Source of the DNA: Plasmodium coatneyi
Taxonomy: Eukaryota > Apicomplexa > Aconoidasida > Haemosporida > Plasmodiidae
Assembly: GCF_001680005.1 (NCBI RefSeq)
Contig: NC_033559.1
Span: 1,612,001-1,676,000 of the forward strand
Direction of reading: 5' to 3'
DNA length: 64,000 nucleotides
Below the pieces are notes generated by a model. That model saw nothing but the letters and a program-made list of their open reading frames with translations. It had not been told where the DNA came from and searched no databases. Position 1 is the first letter of the stretch. The number at the start of each line of letters is the position of its first letter. The position numbers were made by a program, and so were the translations under genes. This document shows, piece by piece, positions 44,666 to 55,280 of the stretch.

Positions 44666-45358
44666 CATTGACCAGCCCACCGTGCAGGGAATTGCCAAAC
44701 GGGATCCCCACAGAATTGGGTGGAGGCACCCGCGCCGTCACATTATGCAGTTCCCCAAAAGGCGGGAAAAATGGCGAAAAGAAGTGCGTAAAAATGAAAT
44801 CAAAAGGGAAGACTATTTTTCTTTTTTTTTCATCTTTTCCGTACTATGTGCCAAGTTTCACGAATAGGTATTTTATTTAAAAAAAATTTCCACAGAGGAG
44901 TTCCCCCTTTTTGAAGACCTCCCAAAACGGCAGGAGAAGAACTCGCCTGCATTTGTTGAAGTGATAGAATTGCTAACCCTGGGTGAAGCATACGCTTTTG
45001 CGCGCATGATAGGCGTGTAAAGTAGGCCCCTTTTATGATGCATATGTAGAAGGTGAAGTAGGTAGGCAGTTACCCAAGTATCTATGCGGGTGTTTTTTCT
45101 AAGCGGTCCAACTGTGAGGCCGTTAAGCAGCTTTACCCCACAACCCACCCTGGCAAGAGAGTGAGAAGACGATCTGACGGTGGATCTACCCCGTTGGTGA
45201 GGTGCCCCTATGGGAAGATAACATAGTTGTGTATCTGCAGGAGATCTGTATCCAGCCCGTTAGCCCCTTTTAAGTGGAGTTCTACTCAAAGGGGGAGATT
45301 ATTTGCAGCCTTCCTGCTTTTCAACCCTATCCAAAAGGAAAAGAGTAAGACTGCCCCA
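43269..45358. promoter_or_regulatory. Divergent intergenic region between the WD40-like and CHERP-like genes
   Basis: About 2.1 kb. Homopolymers include A12 (43437-43448), A30 (about 44435-44464) and T28 (44633-44660). A TTGTGTATCTGCAG sequence ending at about 45240 looks like a splice acceptor, so the CHERP-like gene may have an upstream non-coding or short coding exon. No exon could be identified. Confidence 0.5.
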
Positions 45359-47389
45359 ATGAGTCCGAGGACTAGAACCCACAACGGGAATTGGAGCAAG
45401 AATGGGAATGATGATAGGACCAGCTGGGGGAAGAGGAAGAAGTATGGTGACAGTGACAGGAGTATGAGTGGGGGCGGTGGCCGTAGAAGCAGCAGCGGGA
45501 GGAGTGATCGGAGTAGCCCCCGAAGCGGTTACAGCTATAGTCGTAGTGGAAGTCGTAGTAGAAGTAGAAGTTGTAGTCGAAGTGGAAGTAGAAGTCGCCA
45601 CCGAGGCAGCGGGGATGATCAACCCAGGAGGGAACAGAGCAACTGGGGAGGAGGCAAAAATTTTTCGCAAAGTCAAAATAATCCAATTGGGGGGAGAAAC
45701 CGAGAAGGGAGTTACAACCCCCAAAAGGAGAACAACCCATATGGAGGGTGGAAGCAGAATACCTATCAAGAGGGAAGGAGTAACGGGTTGTACAGTTATA
45801 CACGTAATTACGGTGGGGTTAATACAAATGTAGAAAACCAAACGGATGGAACATCCCCTGGAGAAATGCAGAAGTTGAACGCAGAAGAGGAAAGACACCT
45901 GCAGGATCTACTGAAGCAATGCGAAGAATCAAGAAAAGATAGCAGAGAGGTAATGAACGAGTGGGTATTGAAAAAATGCTCTACGGGAAACTTCAGTCAG
46001 TCTATATCGATACAATTCTACCAAAGGATATTGAAGTGTGCATTTTTTAAGAACAAGTTAAATTTGATTTGTTCATACAATGAGCTCTTAAAATGTCTGA
46101 AGCTGAATGGGAGGACTAAAGAGTTGGAAGACTTCAAAGTTTACATCCATTCGATTATCCAGGATGGCTATACCTGTGCTTATTACAAAGATCACGGAGC
46201 GATAAATATCCTCCTACAGATGGTGCACTCCTGGAAGGAATTGCTCGTCACTAATTTTAATGAAACGAAGATGCTACTAAGTGTGTTCCACAATGATAGT
46301 ACTAACGGTAATAGCGGTAATAATGGTAATAATGGTAATAGTGGTTCTGCCTGGGGAGACGGAACAAGCCACATCGATCCCTACCAGCAGGGAATACCAG
46401 ACCAGTCAACCAGCAGCCCAAACGGGGGCATGGGGGGCGCCCCCCATAGTGAGCAGGGCTATATGGATAGTCACACCCAAAGATATGCCCCCGACTTTGA
46501 GAGAGGAAGATATGGTGATATGGGCTATTTCAACGGAAGGAAGATTCCACCTCCTCCAACTACTCATATTCTTCCACCCCCTCCGCCCCCTCCTCCTCCA
46601 CCTCTTCTCCCATCGAGTGACTTTTCCAGGGGTAGCAAATCATTTGACAGATACAAAAAAAATGACTTCTTCCCTGATGAGGGAAGGAAAAACTACTTCA
46701 ATCATCCTTGGGGCGGAGAAAACAACAGAAATAAAAACCCGGAAAGCATTTCTGTAGGCTTTTTAGCGACTTTATTAAAATTTATTTCTAAGAAGGGGAA
46801 GAAGATGCAGGTTCCTCTTGTTCCCTACACGCCGATAGACATTTCTTACACGTACCAGACCCCTCCATCTGTAAACACATCTCAACAATTGAGTGAAAAG
46901 ATAAACGACTTTTACGACGAGTTGGGGAATATCATGAAGGACGAAGGTTCAGTAAATAGCGAAAGTAGTGATGCATCCGATTCGAGTGAAAGGATGAAGG
47001 TTTACGAAAATTATAAGGCGCTGAAGAACTTGGGTAGGAAGGAAAAGGTGGAAAGAAATTACACCAGTGATACGAACACGACCTTCTCCTCAGTTGAGTT
47101 GTTTGATAACTCCATGATCGAGATGCTAAACGACAGCGATGACAAATTGAGGAAAAATAAAAAAAGCAAAAACGTTAACTTTAGCCAAATAGCTATTGAA
47201 AATGCGCAAAATTGGAATGAGGAAGGCAACCCGGTCACATCCAACTTTGATTTTTACTCCGGCGGAATGCCAGACCCGGATGAAAATGATGTGTTCGAAA
47301 AGTACAGACGCAGCAAGGCCTACGTCTACCACGAGGCCATAGCGCAGAAGTTTCACGAGATCAAGGGGAAGGATCCCCGCTCCGCGTAG
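45359..47389 (+). CDS. SR-rich, CID-containing CHERP-like RNA-processing factor
   Basis: Start chosen at the ATG at 45359 (MSPRTRTHNG), 676 residues; the frame is open 44 codons further upstream. Residues about 43-83 are Arg/Ser-rich (SRSGSRSRSRSCSRSGSRSR), typical of splicing factors. Residues about 175-310 are all-helical with the feel of a CTD-interaction domain (LLKQCEESRKDSREVM, LICSYNELLKCLKLNGRT, INILLQMVHSWKELL). A proline run (PPPPPPPPPPLLP) at about 405 precedes VGFLATLLKFISKKGKKMQV at about 465. This resembles the VGLMAPLVKL...YKPLDP segment of human CHERP. A FEKYRRSKAYVYHEAIAQKF block lies near the C-terminus. CHERP and its relatives associate with the U2 snRNP and splicing. No N-terminal SURP domain is visible, so the assignment is by pattern only. 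Confidence 0.75.
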   Translation: MSPRTRTHNGNWSKNGNDDRTSWGKRKKYGDSDRSMSGGGGRRSSSGRSDRSSPRSGYSYSRSGSRSRSRSCSRSGSRSRHRGSGDDQPRREQSNWGGGKNFSQSQNNPIGGRNREGSYNPQKENNPYGGWKQNTYQEGRSNGLYSYTRNYGGVNTNVENQTDGTSPGEMQKLNAEEERHLQDLLKQCEESRKDSREVMNEWVLKKCSTGNFSQSISIQFYQRILKCAFFKNKLNLICSYNELLKCLKLNGRTKELEDFKVYIHSIIQDGYTCAYYKDHGAINILLQMVHSWKELLVTNFNETKMLLSVFHNDSTNGNSGNNGNNGNSGSAWGDGTSHIDPYQQGIPDQSTSSPNGGMGGAPHSEQGYMDSHTQRYAPDFERGRYGDMGYFNGRKIPPPPTTHILPPPPPPPPPPLLPSSDFSRGSKSFDRYKKNDFFPDEGRKNYFNHPWGGENNRNKNPESISVGFLATLLKFISKKGKKMQVPLVPYTPIDISYTYQTPPSVNTSQQLSEKINDFYDELGNIMKDEGSVNSESSDASDSSERMKVYENYKALKNLGRKEKVERNYTSDTNTTFSSVELFDNSMIEMLNDSDDKLRKNKKSKNVNFSQIAIENAQNWNEEGNPVTSNFDFYSGGMPDPDENDVFEKYRRSKAYVYHEAIAQKFHEIKGKDPRSA

Positions 47390-48012
47390 CAACTGTGTAT
47401 CCACCCTCTCCCCCATTGCACAGTTAATCGGCGTCTGCATGCGCCATTTTCTGTACCCCGTTGTTTTGTGTATGTTTGTTCCGTTTCTTTTCAACCTACG
47501 CATCTACACGTTGATAACATTTGTAGTACCCCTGCGCAAGGTTTACCCATTTGGGGGGAAACTCCAAATGGTCTTTTATTTTGCCATATGACCCTCCAAT
47601 GGCGCATTTTTACCTGAACAGTTCATAATTTTTTTTTATGGTCATAAATTTTGAGCTAAAAAGTTGGAAGAAAAAAAAAAAAAAAAAAATTTAAAGACAA
47701 ATGAGGGGGAAAATTAGGGAGAATTTATTCATTTTAAAATATTTTAAAAGTGGGATGCAGAATAGGGAAGATTTTCATAAAATATTTCGCTTCATAAGAA
47801 GCGCGTGGCCGTTTGGTTGAACTGGGAAAGTATAGACACATGGTGGGCGCAAAGGAAATGGCTTCCTCCCCTGTGGCGGTGTGCAAAAGGTGGGTGATAG
47901 TTGTTGGATGGTCGATACACCAAGTGGCTATAATACCAAATGGAAGATAACAAATGAAGGATGATCAAATAGGCATATTAGCAAAACATATGGCAACCCC
48001 CCTGCACCGCAG
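47390..48012. other. Convergent intergenic region
   Basis: About 0.6 kb with an A18 run (47671-47688) and AT-rich sequence. It presumably holds the 3' ends of both flanking genes. Nothing else is seen. Confidence 0.55.
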
Positions 48013-49077
48013 CTACGACGCGGGGAGGGGAGCGCTCGCCCAAGTCTTGCGAACGGTGTAGTTGTACAAAAGGTCATCAAACAAATGAGTTAAAAACATT
48101 AGCAGCAAGTATGTTTTTACGATACTCACAAAAAAAAAAGCAACGGTCGTGCCATTATTTAGGAGATACAAGAGAGATTCAGATTGGCTTGTCAGCCTTT
48201 CCCGTAGGTTCTGTAGGTTCTTCCAGATCTCCTTCTGACTCATGTTGTGTTTTGCAAAATGGGCATACACATCAATTAGCGAAAAGGTCGTGTTGTAAAA
48301 AAGGGAAAGGAAAAAAAAAACAAACTTGGAGCTGATAAAACGTTGCAGTTTTTTTTTCTTCCGCATGGGCTCTATGCTCATCGGTAGTGGATTATAGTCA
48401 CAATATTTTATTTTCACGATGCTTACAAATGAGGCGATAAATATGAGGGATACAAATTGGGTTAGTCTGCGTATAGACACCTTAAATTTGGGGGTTCCAA
48501 TTGGGGCTTCCTCATTAACTTTCCCCTCCTCTGATTTGGCGCTGTTGCTTTCACTGGGGTTATTGGCGTCATCCGCATTGGCATAGTCGTCTCGGTCGTT
48601 ATCTGATTTATCACCTGCGTGATTGGTTATTCGTTTTTTTTTTGCACGATTTTTTATTTCGCTCTTTTGGCCCCCCTTTTGGATCGCTTCTGGATCGGCT
48701 TTTTGCTTCTCCTGCCCAGAGGGGTCTTTCTCCTCTTTTTGCTTCCCTTCCTGGGTTTGTTCATGTCCTTTCGTGGTGTCCCCCTTTTGGTTGGAATTGT
48801 CTTCCGTTTGTTGATCCGGGTCGACGGTGCTAGCCTGCCCTGGGGAACTACTCTGAGCTGCCATTTGGTCTATCTCCGAAGGGGAGTTTTTTCCCCCTCC
48901 ATCGTGTCCCCCCTCTTCATTTGCTTCATTCCGTTTTGTATTCAAATCGGTCTCTTTCTTTTTACCCTCCGTATCCTTCTCTACGTCGGCCTCTTCCGAC
49001 TTCCCCAGCAGAAGGTTCATCCGAGCTTCATTCTTTTTAAGCAGCCTGTTTCTTCTCTTCAGAGCATGTTTATCCAT
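48013..49077 (-). CDS. GET2: GET2/CAML-like tail-anchored protein insertion receptor
   Basis: Single exon, 354 residues. GET2 (CAML in animals) is the ER membrane receptor that, with GET1, takes tail-anchored proteins from the GET3 ATPase. The diagnostic feature is the cytosolic N-terminus: a basic cluster followed by an A/S-R-M/I-N-x-L/I-x-G motif. Here KRRNRLLKKNEARMNLLLG (residues 7-25) fits it well. A long hydrophilic Gln/Lys/Glu/Asp linker (about 26-195) follows. Three C-terminal membrane helices lie at about 205-223, 250-268 and 310-332, the architecture of GET2 proteins. Sequence outside these features is diverged. A Get2 candidate has, as I recall, been reported in P. falciparum and lies in this chromosomal neighbourhood. 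The gene is divergent from RPB2. Confidence 0.8.
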   Translation of the reverse strand: MDKHALKRRNRLLKKNEARMNLLLGKSEEADVEKDTEGKKKETDLNTKRNEANEEGGHDGGGKNSPSEIDQMAAQSSSPGQASTVDPDQQTEDNSNQKGDTTKGHEQTQEGKQKEEKDPSGQEKQKADPEAIQKGGQKSEIKNRAKKKRITNHAGDKSDNDRDDYANADDANNPSESNSAKSEEGKVNEEAPIGTPKFKVSIRRLTQFVSLIFIASFVSIVKIKYCDYNPLPMSIEPMRKKKKLQRFISSKFVFFFLSLFYNTTFSLIDVYAHFAKHNMSQKEIWKNLQNLRERLTSQSESLLYLLNNGTTVAFFFVSIVKTYLLLMFLTHLFDDLLYNYTVRKTWASAPLPAS

Positions 49078-50835
49078 TTTGGGTGAAGGGTGGTGTGGTG
49101 GGTGTGGATATCATTCAGGGGCTGGCATGCGTGTGGGAAGAGCAAGGACGTTGTGATTTCCAATGAGGGCAAAAAGAAGGAAAAAGAAATGGAAGGGAAG
49201 GTGAAGTAGTGTAAGATTTGGTAAGTTGGGGGAAGAGTAGATTAACGCCAAAAGGGGGGCATCATCTCATCAAACTGGTTGGTTGATCTCAGTCTTCTTG
49301 TGTCGTCCAGGTAACTCACGCAGGGGTTAATCGTGTGTAGTAAAACATACACATATATATATGCATATATTTGTGCCACTCAGGTAATTATAAACTTCTG
49401 TGAGATTTCTTTTTTTCTTCGCTGTGGCGCGCGTCCATATTTTCCTCTAGCGTGTATGACTCATGGTACCTTTGCGTATGCTTTCATTTCTTGGCAAATG
49501 AAAAAAAAAAAAGATGAGGAGGGAGGTGCTGTCCTTCTCTTGCTCTCCTCAGAGTTACAGAAACATTCACAAATTCTTGTATTTGCCTCTTCGAAGATTA
49601 TTTTGTATATGTTTGCATTTTCCTGTTCTGCTCCAGCTGGAAAAATGCATACTTTACAAAATTGTTGCCCAGCGGGATGCTCGAACGCTCTGCCGTTTGC
49701 GTTGTTCCTTTGATGTTTCATAAAGCAATTTTACTGCAATCTGTTTTGTTTTGCTTCGCCCGAAAGTGCTACGCTTTTTTTTTTTTTTTTTTTTTTATCA
49801 TATATTTTGCTGATACGTTTTTTTTTGCACAAATGAAGTGAAGCAAAAATAGGGCGCGGCGGGGGTGGAGTTATAGTGCGTCACTATGCTGACTCCGTTT
49901 GATTATGCTGTGATGTTAAAATATGCTCTTCCGAAGGGGACCTTGCCAACCAATTGTGCACGCCGTACTTACACTGCCTAGTTCATCCTAATTCTCTTTT
50001 CGCGCGAATCACGACTCGCCTCTTTTTTTTTTTTTTTTTTTTTAAATTTCCCCCCAACGGTATGGCTACAAGAACGTACCACTTCAGTGCCACGCCTTCT
50101 CTCCATACCGATCGCACATATATGTAAGCAAAAAATTTTTTAGAAAGCCCATGCGTTGTATGCATGGGGGATGAATACGGTTCTGCAGAGAAGCTTGTTT
50201 CATTCTTTTTGTAGCCGTTTTTTTTTTCATTTTTCCGACCCCCAATCTGTACGCCTACTACTCAGTGTTTAATTCGACGCACCTGAGAATTTTATCCTCT
50301 TTCATTCATGGGGAGGAACAAAAAATAAAAAAAAAAAATACACTACAAGAAAGTAGGGTATCATTTGTAAGCGTTTGTGTCACGAAGAGGGCACTGTTGC
50401 GTCCCACTTTGGCCAGCGTCAGGAGGGACATACGTTTACTACCACGCGTATGTATCACCCCACTGCGTTGTGGAAGCTGTCGGATGGTTATTTCTTCCTT
50501 CCCCTTTTAAATTCCTGTTTGGAGTATCCGCTTGAGCGGAACAAAAAAAGAAAGGCAACAAAAAAAAAAAAAAAAAAGGCACCAAAGGCGCATCAAAAGC
50601 GAAGTCAAAAGGGAATAATTTCCCCAAAAGAGGGACAACAGAGAAGTCACTTTACCATAGAAGAGCTGCCGTCGCGATGCCGTTTCAATTTGGTTGACTT
50701 GGAATTGCATCGCCAGGGCGTCCGTCCCATTTTTCTCACGAACCCAAGGAAGGAGCACAGTTGTGTAAAATAAGAGTTTTTTTTTTTTTTTTTTTCGTTT
50801 TTACGTTGTTACTTTTTTCCTTGTGTGGTTGAAAC
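49078..50835. promoter_or_regulatory. Divergent promoter region between GET2-like gene and RPB2
   Basis: About 1.8 kb of head-to-head spacer. It contains T22 (about 49776-49797), T21 (about 50022-50043), A18 (50561-50578) and T19 (about 50777-50795) runs. The last run lies about 40 bases before the RPB2 start. No coding exon is convincing. Confidence 0.5.
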
Positions 50836-53800
50836 ATGGCGGTGAAACTGGAACCGCCTTACTTTTCGGGCGAATATATGCATCCAGGTAATGCTCACCT
50901 ATGGAATGGGTCTTCCACGGAGGGGCGCATGTGCGTACGGACGTGCCTGTTTGATCCGTCCACTGAGGGGATTGCTGCGTAGTCGCCTTATAAAGAATGC
51001 ATACCTCATATCACCGCTACACATCATCCACCCCATGTAGACGCCCCGCTGGAAGAGGACCATGACGAAGAGGAGCGAATAACGGAGGAAGACAGTTGGG
51101 TGGTGATTGGGTCCTTCTTTGGGAGCCACGGATTGGTAAACCAGCAGATCGAAAGTTACAACGATTTTATAGAATACAGGATGCAGGAGATAATAGATGA
51201 GCACCCTCCAATAGAAATAAGACCACAGCCACAGTACCGCTCAGATCGGGATGACAGCAAAAATGTCATGTATGCCTTAAAGTTTGGCCAGCTCTCCCTA
51301 GATAGACCATTCTACGATGAGAGAAATTTAACGAATAAGAATCTGTGGCCACAGGAAGCAAGGCTCAGGAATCTGACCTACTCCTCTGCTATATACATAG
51401 ATATTGAGCAGAGTACCTACGTGGTCGATGAAAATTCAAGGAGCCAAACTTTGAAGGAGAAATTTGTATACGAACGGATAAACTTGGGAAGAATACCACT
51501 CATGTTAAAGTCGATGTTTTGTTGGACGAAAGGTTTACCAGAGAGCGAAATTGCTGATATGGGTGAGTGTGCATTTGATCAGGGAGGGTACTTTATTGTG
51601 AACGGAGGGGAGAAGGTACTGGTAGCACAAGAACGAATGGCGCATAATTTTATTTATGTGTTTAAGAAGAAGCAGCCTTCTAAATTCGGGTGGGTAGCTG
51701 AGATAAGGTCTCAGATGGAGAGGTCTCAAGCTACATCTGCTTTTTCTGTGAAGATGAAAACGAAAACGGGTTCTAGAGGTTCATCAGTGAGGACAGGAGG
51801 ACAACTAGTAGCTACCTTACCTTACATAAGAACGGAAATTTCCGTTGGAATTTTGTTTAGAGCGCTAGGTTGTACCTCCGATAGGGATATCCTCCAAAGG
51901 ATTGTCTACGATTTTAACGACAAAATGATGATTAACACGTTGAGGGAGACACTAGAAGAGTGCATAGACTATCCTACGCAGGACATCTGTCTCGACTTCA
52001 TCGGTAAAAGAGGACCCACTGTTGGGGCGTCGAGAGAGAAAAGAATTTTATACGCGAAGGAACTTCTACGGAAGGAGGTTCTACCTCACATGGGGACCGG
52101 ACCAGGGGTTGAAAGCAAGAAGTCATACTTCATAGGGTACATGATTAATAGGCTGTTGCTAGCCGAGTTGGGAAGAATTAAGGAAGACGATCGGGACCAC
52201 TTTGGGAAGAAGCGTCTAGACATTGCAGGGCCGCTGATGGCTAGCAGTTTCTCCACTTATTTTAGAAAAATGGCCAAAGATGTGAAACGGGTTCTACAAA
52301 GGCAGATCGATAACAACAAACCATTCGATGTTGCGGGGGCGGTTAGAAGTTGTTCACAAATTACGCAGGGAATGCAGTACCAGCTAGCTACAGGAAATTG
52401 GGGTAAAGACAAAGATGGGAAGGTGATAAGAACAGGAGTTGCCCAGGTTCTTAACCGATTAACGTATTCATCATGCTTGTCCCATTTGAGACGGTTGAAT
52501 ACGCCACTAGGGAGGGAAGGAAAAATGGCGAAACCGAGGCAGTTGCATAACACCCACTGGGGAATGATCTGTCCATTCGAAACGCCAGAAGGGCAGTCCG
52601 TAGGTCTGGTCAAGAATCTCTCCCTAATGTGTGACATAAGTGTGGGTACATCTACCAATAATATTTTCGAGTTCCTGCTCGAGTGGGGTCTAGAATCGCT
52701 AGATGAAGTGCCACCCCAGTTGATGAAGGAAAAGGTGAAACTCTTCCTAAATGGAAGGTGGGTTGGGTGTTTCAACCAAATAGATAACCTAATAGAGACG
52801 TTATATGAGTTAAGGAGGAGGTGTGACATATCACCGGAGGCCTCCATCGTGAGGGATGTGAACAGTAAGGAGATTAAAATCTTTACCGATTCGGGTAGGG
52901 CAATGAGACCTCTCTACGTGGTGAAAAATGTCAAAGGGGAAAATAAACTCAAGTTGACTAAGGAGCATGTGAAAAATATGATGGCCTACCCGGAGACCTA
53001 CAATTGGGACTACCTCATCCAGGAGGGGATCATCGAATACATTGACTGTGAAGAGGAGGAGACCACCATGATTAGCATGTTTATCGATGATTTGAAAACG
53101 GGTACAGGTTACCATAACAATTATACCCACTGTGAGATCCACCCGTCGTTAATCTTAGGCGTTTGTGCATCCATCATCCCATTTAGCGACCACAACCAGA
53201 GTCCCCGTAATACCTACCAAAGCGCCATGGGTAAGCAAGCCATGGGAATTTACGTCACAAACTTTAACATCCGATTGGATACGTTAGCCCATTTGTTGTA
53301 CTATCCACAGAGGCCACTTGTATGCACCAAGGTGATGGAGTACCTACGGTTTAGAGACCTTCCTGCGGGTATTAACGCGATTGTTGCGATTATGTGCTAC
53401 ACAGGGTATAACCAGGAGGACAGTCTGATCATGAACCAGTCATCCATAGATAGAGGTCTCTTTAGAAGTGTGTTCTACCGAACCTACACCAGTGAAGAGA
53501 AACAACAGGGTAGTCTCATCATAGAGTCATTTGAAAAACCTTCCATTAGATTTGTTAAAAATTTAAAAAGAGGCGATTACACTAAGCTGGATAACGATGG
53601 GTTAATCGCTCCAGGGATACGGGTTCTAGGAGACGACATAATTATTGGAAAGGTGTCTCCCAATATTGAGGACGAAGACGATATAGTAATTCAGAAGAAG
53701 GTACCCAATGTGCAAATGGGTTACACCTCTGGTGCATCTACCCCTGGTGCATCTACACCTGGTGGGTTTCTCACAGGGAAGGATTCCTCAACCGGGGGAA

Positions 53801-54999
53801 GTGTACTCAGTGGAAGTGCGGGCAGCGTTTGTGGGAGTGTTTCCAGTCCGTATTCTCCATCCAGTATTGGAGGTTCTAATATGATGGATTCTATGCCCGA
53901 TTCGCCAATCAGTGATCGGTATAGTAGCACAAGCGGCCCTGTAGGCACAGTAACGATGGGCCCCCCAAGTGTTGCCTCCTCCACCCCGACCAGCACCACC
54001 ATTTTTAGAAGTGGAAACACACTCTCCACGGGGAGTAGCCCCCAGTATGGAACCACCATCGTTTCTGGTTCTACGAAAGACGATTTGGAAGTTCCCACAC
54101 TGACTATTAGTACCTCTAACATCTTGAAGCAGTACAAGAAGGACTGCTCTTTGAGCTTACGAGAAAATGAAAACGGGGTCATAGACACTGTTATGTTATC
54201 TTCCAACAGCCGAGGCAATAAGTTTGCTAAGGTAAAAGTCCGCTCAGTACGTATCCCCCAAATTGGGGATAAGTTTGCTAGTAGACATGGACAGAAGGGT
54301 ACCATTGGAATTACATACCGAACGGAAGACATGCCCTTCAGTTCAGATGGTACCTTTCCAGATATAATTATGAACCCCCATGCAGTTCCATCCCGTATGA
54401 CGATCGGTCACCTGGTCGAGTGTCTAGCTGGGAAGGTTGCTGCGATAGAAGGAGGAGAAGGAGATGCAACTCCATTTTCTAAAATAACTGTGCAGGAAAT
54501 ATCACAGAGGTTACATAACCTTGGGTATGAAAAGTATGGTAACGACATCCTCTACAATGGGCATAACGGGAAGATGCTAAAATCGAAGATCTTCATTGGG
54601 CCAACTTACTACCAAAGGTTGAAACACATGGTGGAGGATAAAATTCATGCTAGGAGTAGAGGTCCTCTCACCATGATTACGAGACAACCCACGGAGGGAC
54701 GATCCAGGGATGGTGGATTACGTTTCGGAGAGATGGAAAGAGATTGTATGATTTCGCACGGATCTGCGAAAATGCTTAAGGAGAGACTCTTCGAAGAAAG
54801 TGACGCCTACCGTGTGCACGTGTGTGATAACTGCGGGCTCTGCTGCATCGCAGACATCAACAAGAACGCCTACGAATGCACCGTCTGCAATAGTAAGACG
54901 AACATTTCGCAGATCTACATCCCCTACGCGTGCAAGCTGCTCTTCCAGGAGCTCATGACCATGGCCATATATCCGAAGCTCGTCCTGGAGGACATGTAG
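50836..54999 (+). CDS. RPB2: DNA-directed RNA polymerase II subunit RPB2
   Basis: Two exons: 50836-50887 (MAVKLEPPYFSGEYMHP) and 51041-54999, joined by a 153-nt intron, 1336 residues. It is the second-largest subunit and forms half of the catalytic cleft. Conserved blocks are plain. GVAQVLNRLTYSSCLSHLRR and HNTHWGMICPFETPEGQS are at about 500-530. NQSPRNTYQSAMGKQAMG follows at about 730. GYNQEDSLIMNQSS, whose acidic pair helps hold the second metal, is at about 806. KFASRHGQKGTIG comes next, then EGRSRDGGLRFGEMERDC. The zinc-binding CDNCGLCC...CTVC lies near the C-terminus. A Ser/Thr/Gly-rich insertion of about 140 residues (about 908-1050; nt 53710-54140) interrupts the otherwise conserved region before LRENENGVID. 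Start and first exon are supported by the family-like acidic N-terminus that results from splicing (EERITEEDSWVVIGSFF). Confidence 0.97.
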
Positions 55000-55280
55000 C
55001 GATATACAAGGGGTGGTGCAAGGTTGTTGGGGCGCCACACGTCCTCTTCTTTTCCCCCTTTTATTATTTTTTTTACTTTTTCTTTTTTTGTACCATTTTG
55101 ATGCGCCTACAAGAACCGCCCATAAGGGTTGTGTATCAAATTAGTGAAGCCATACTAACGGGAGGTTTAAGTTGGGAAAAAAAAAAAAAAAAAAAAAAAT
55201 TGGCGCCGCAGTGTTACCAACGGACCCGCCAAAATGGTGATTCCTAAATATTTGTTCATCTGTGGGGATGTGTTCACCCG

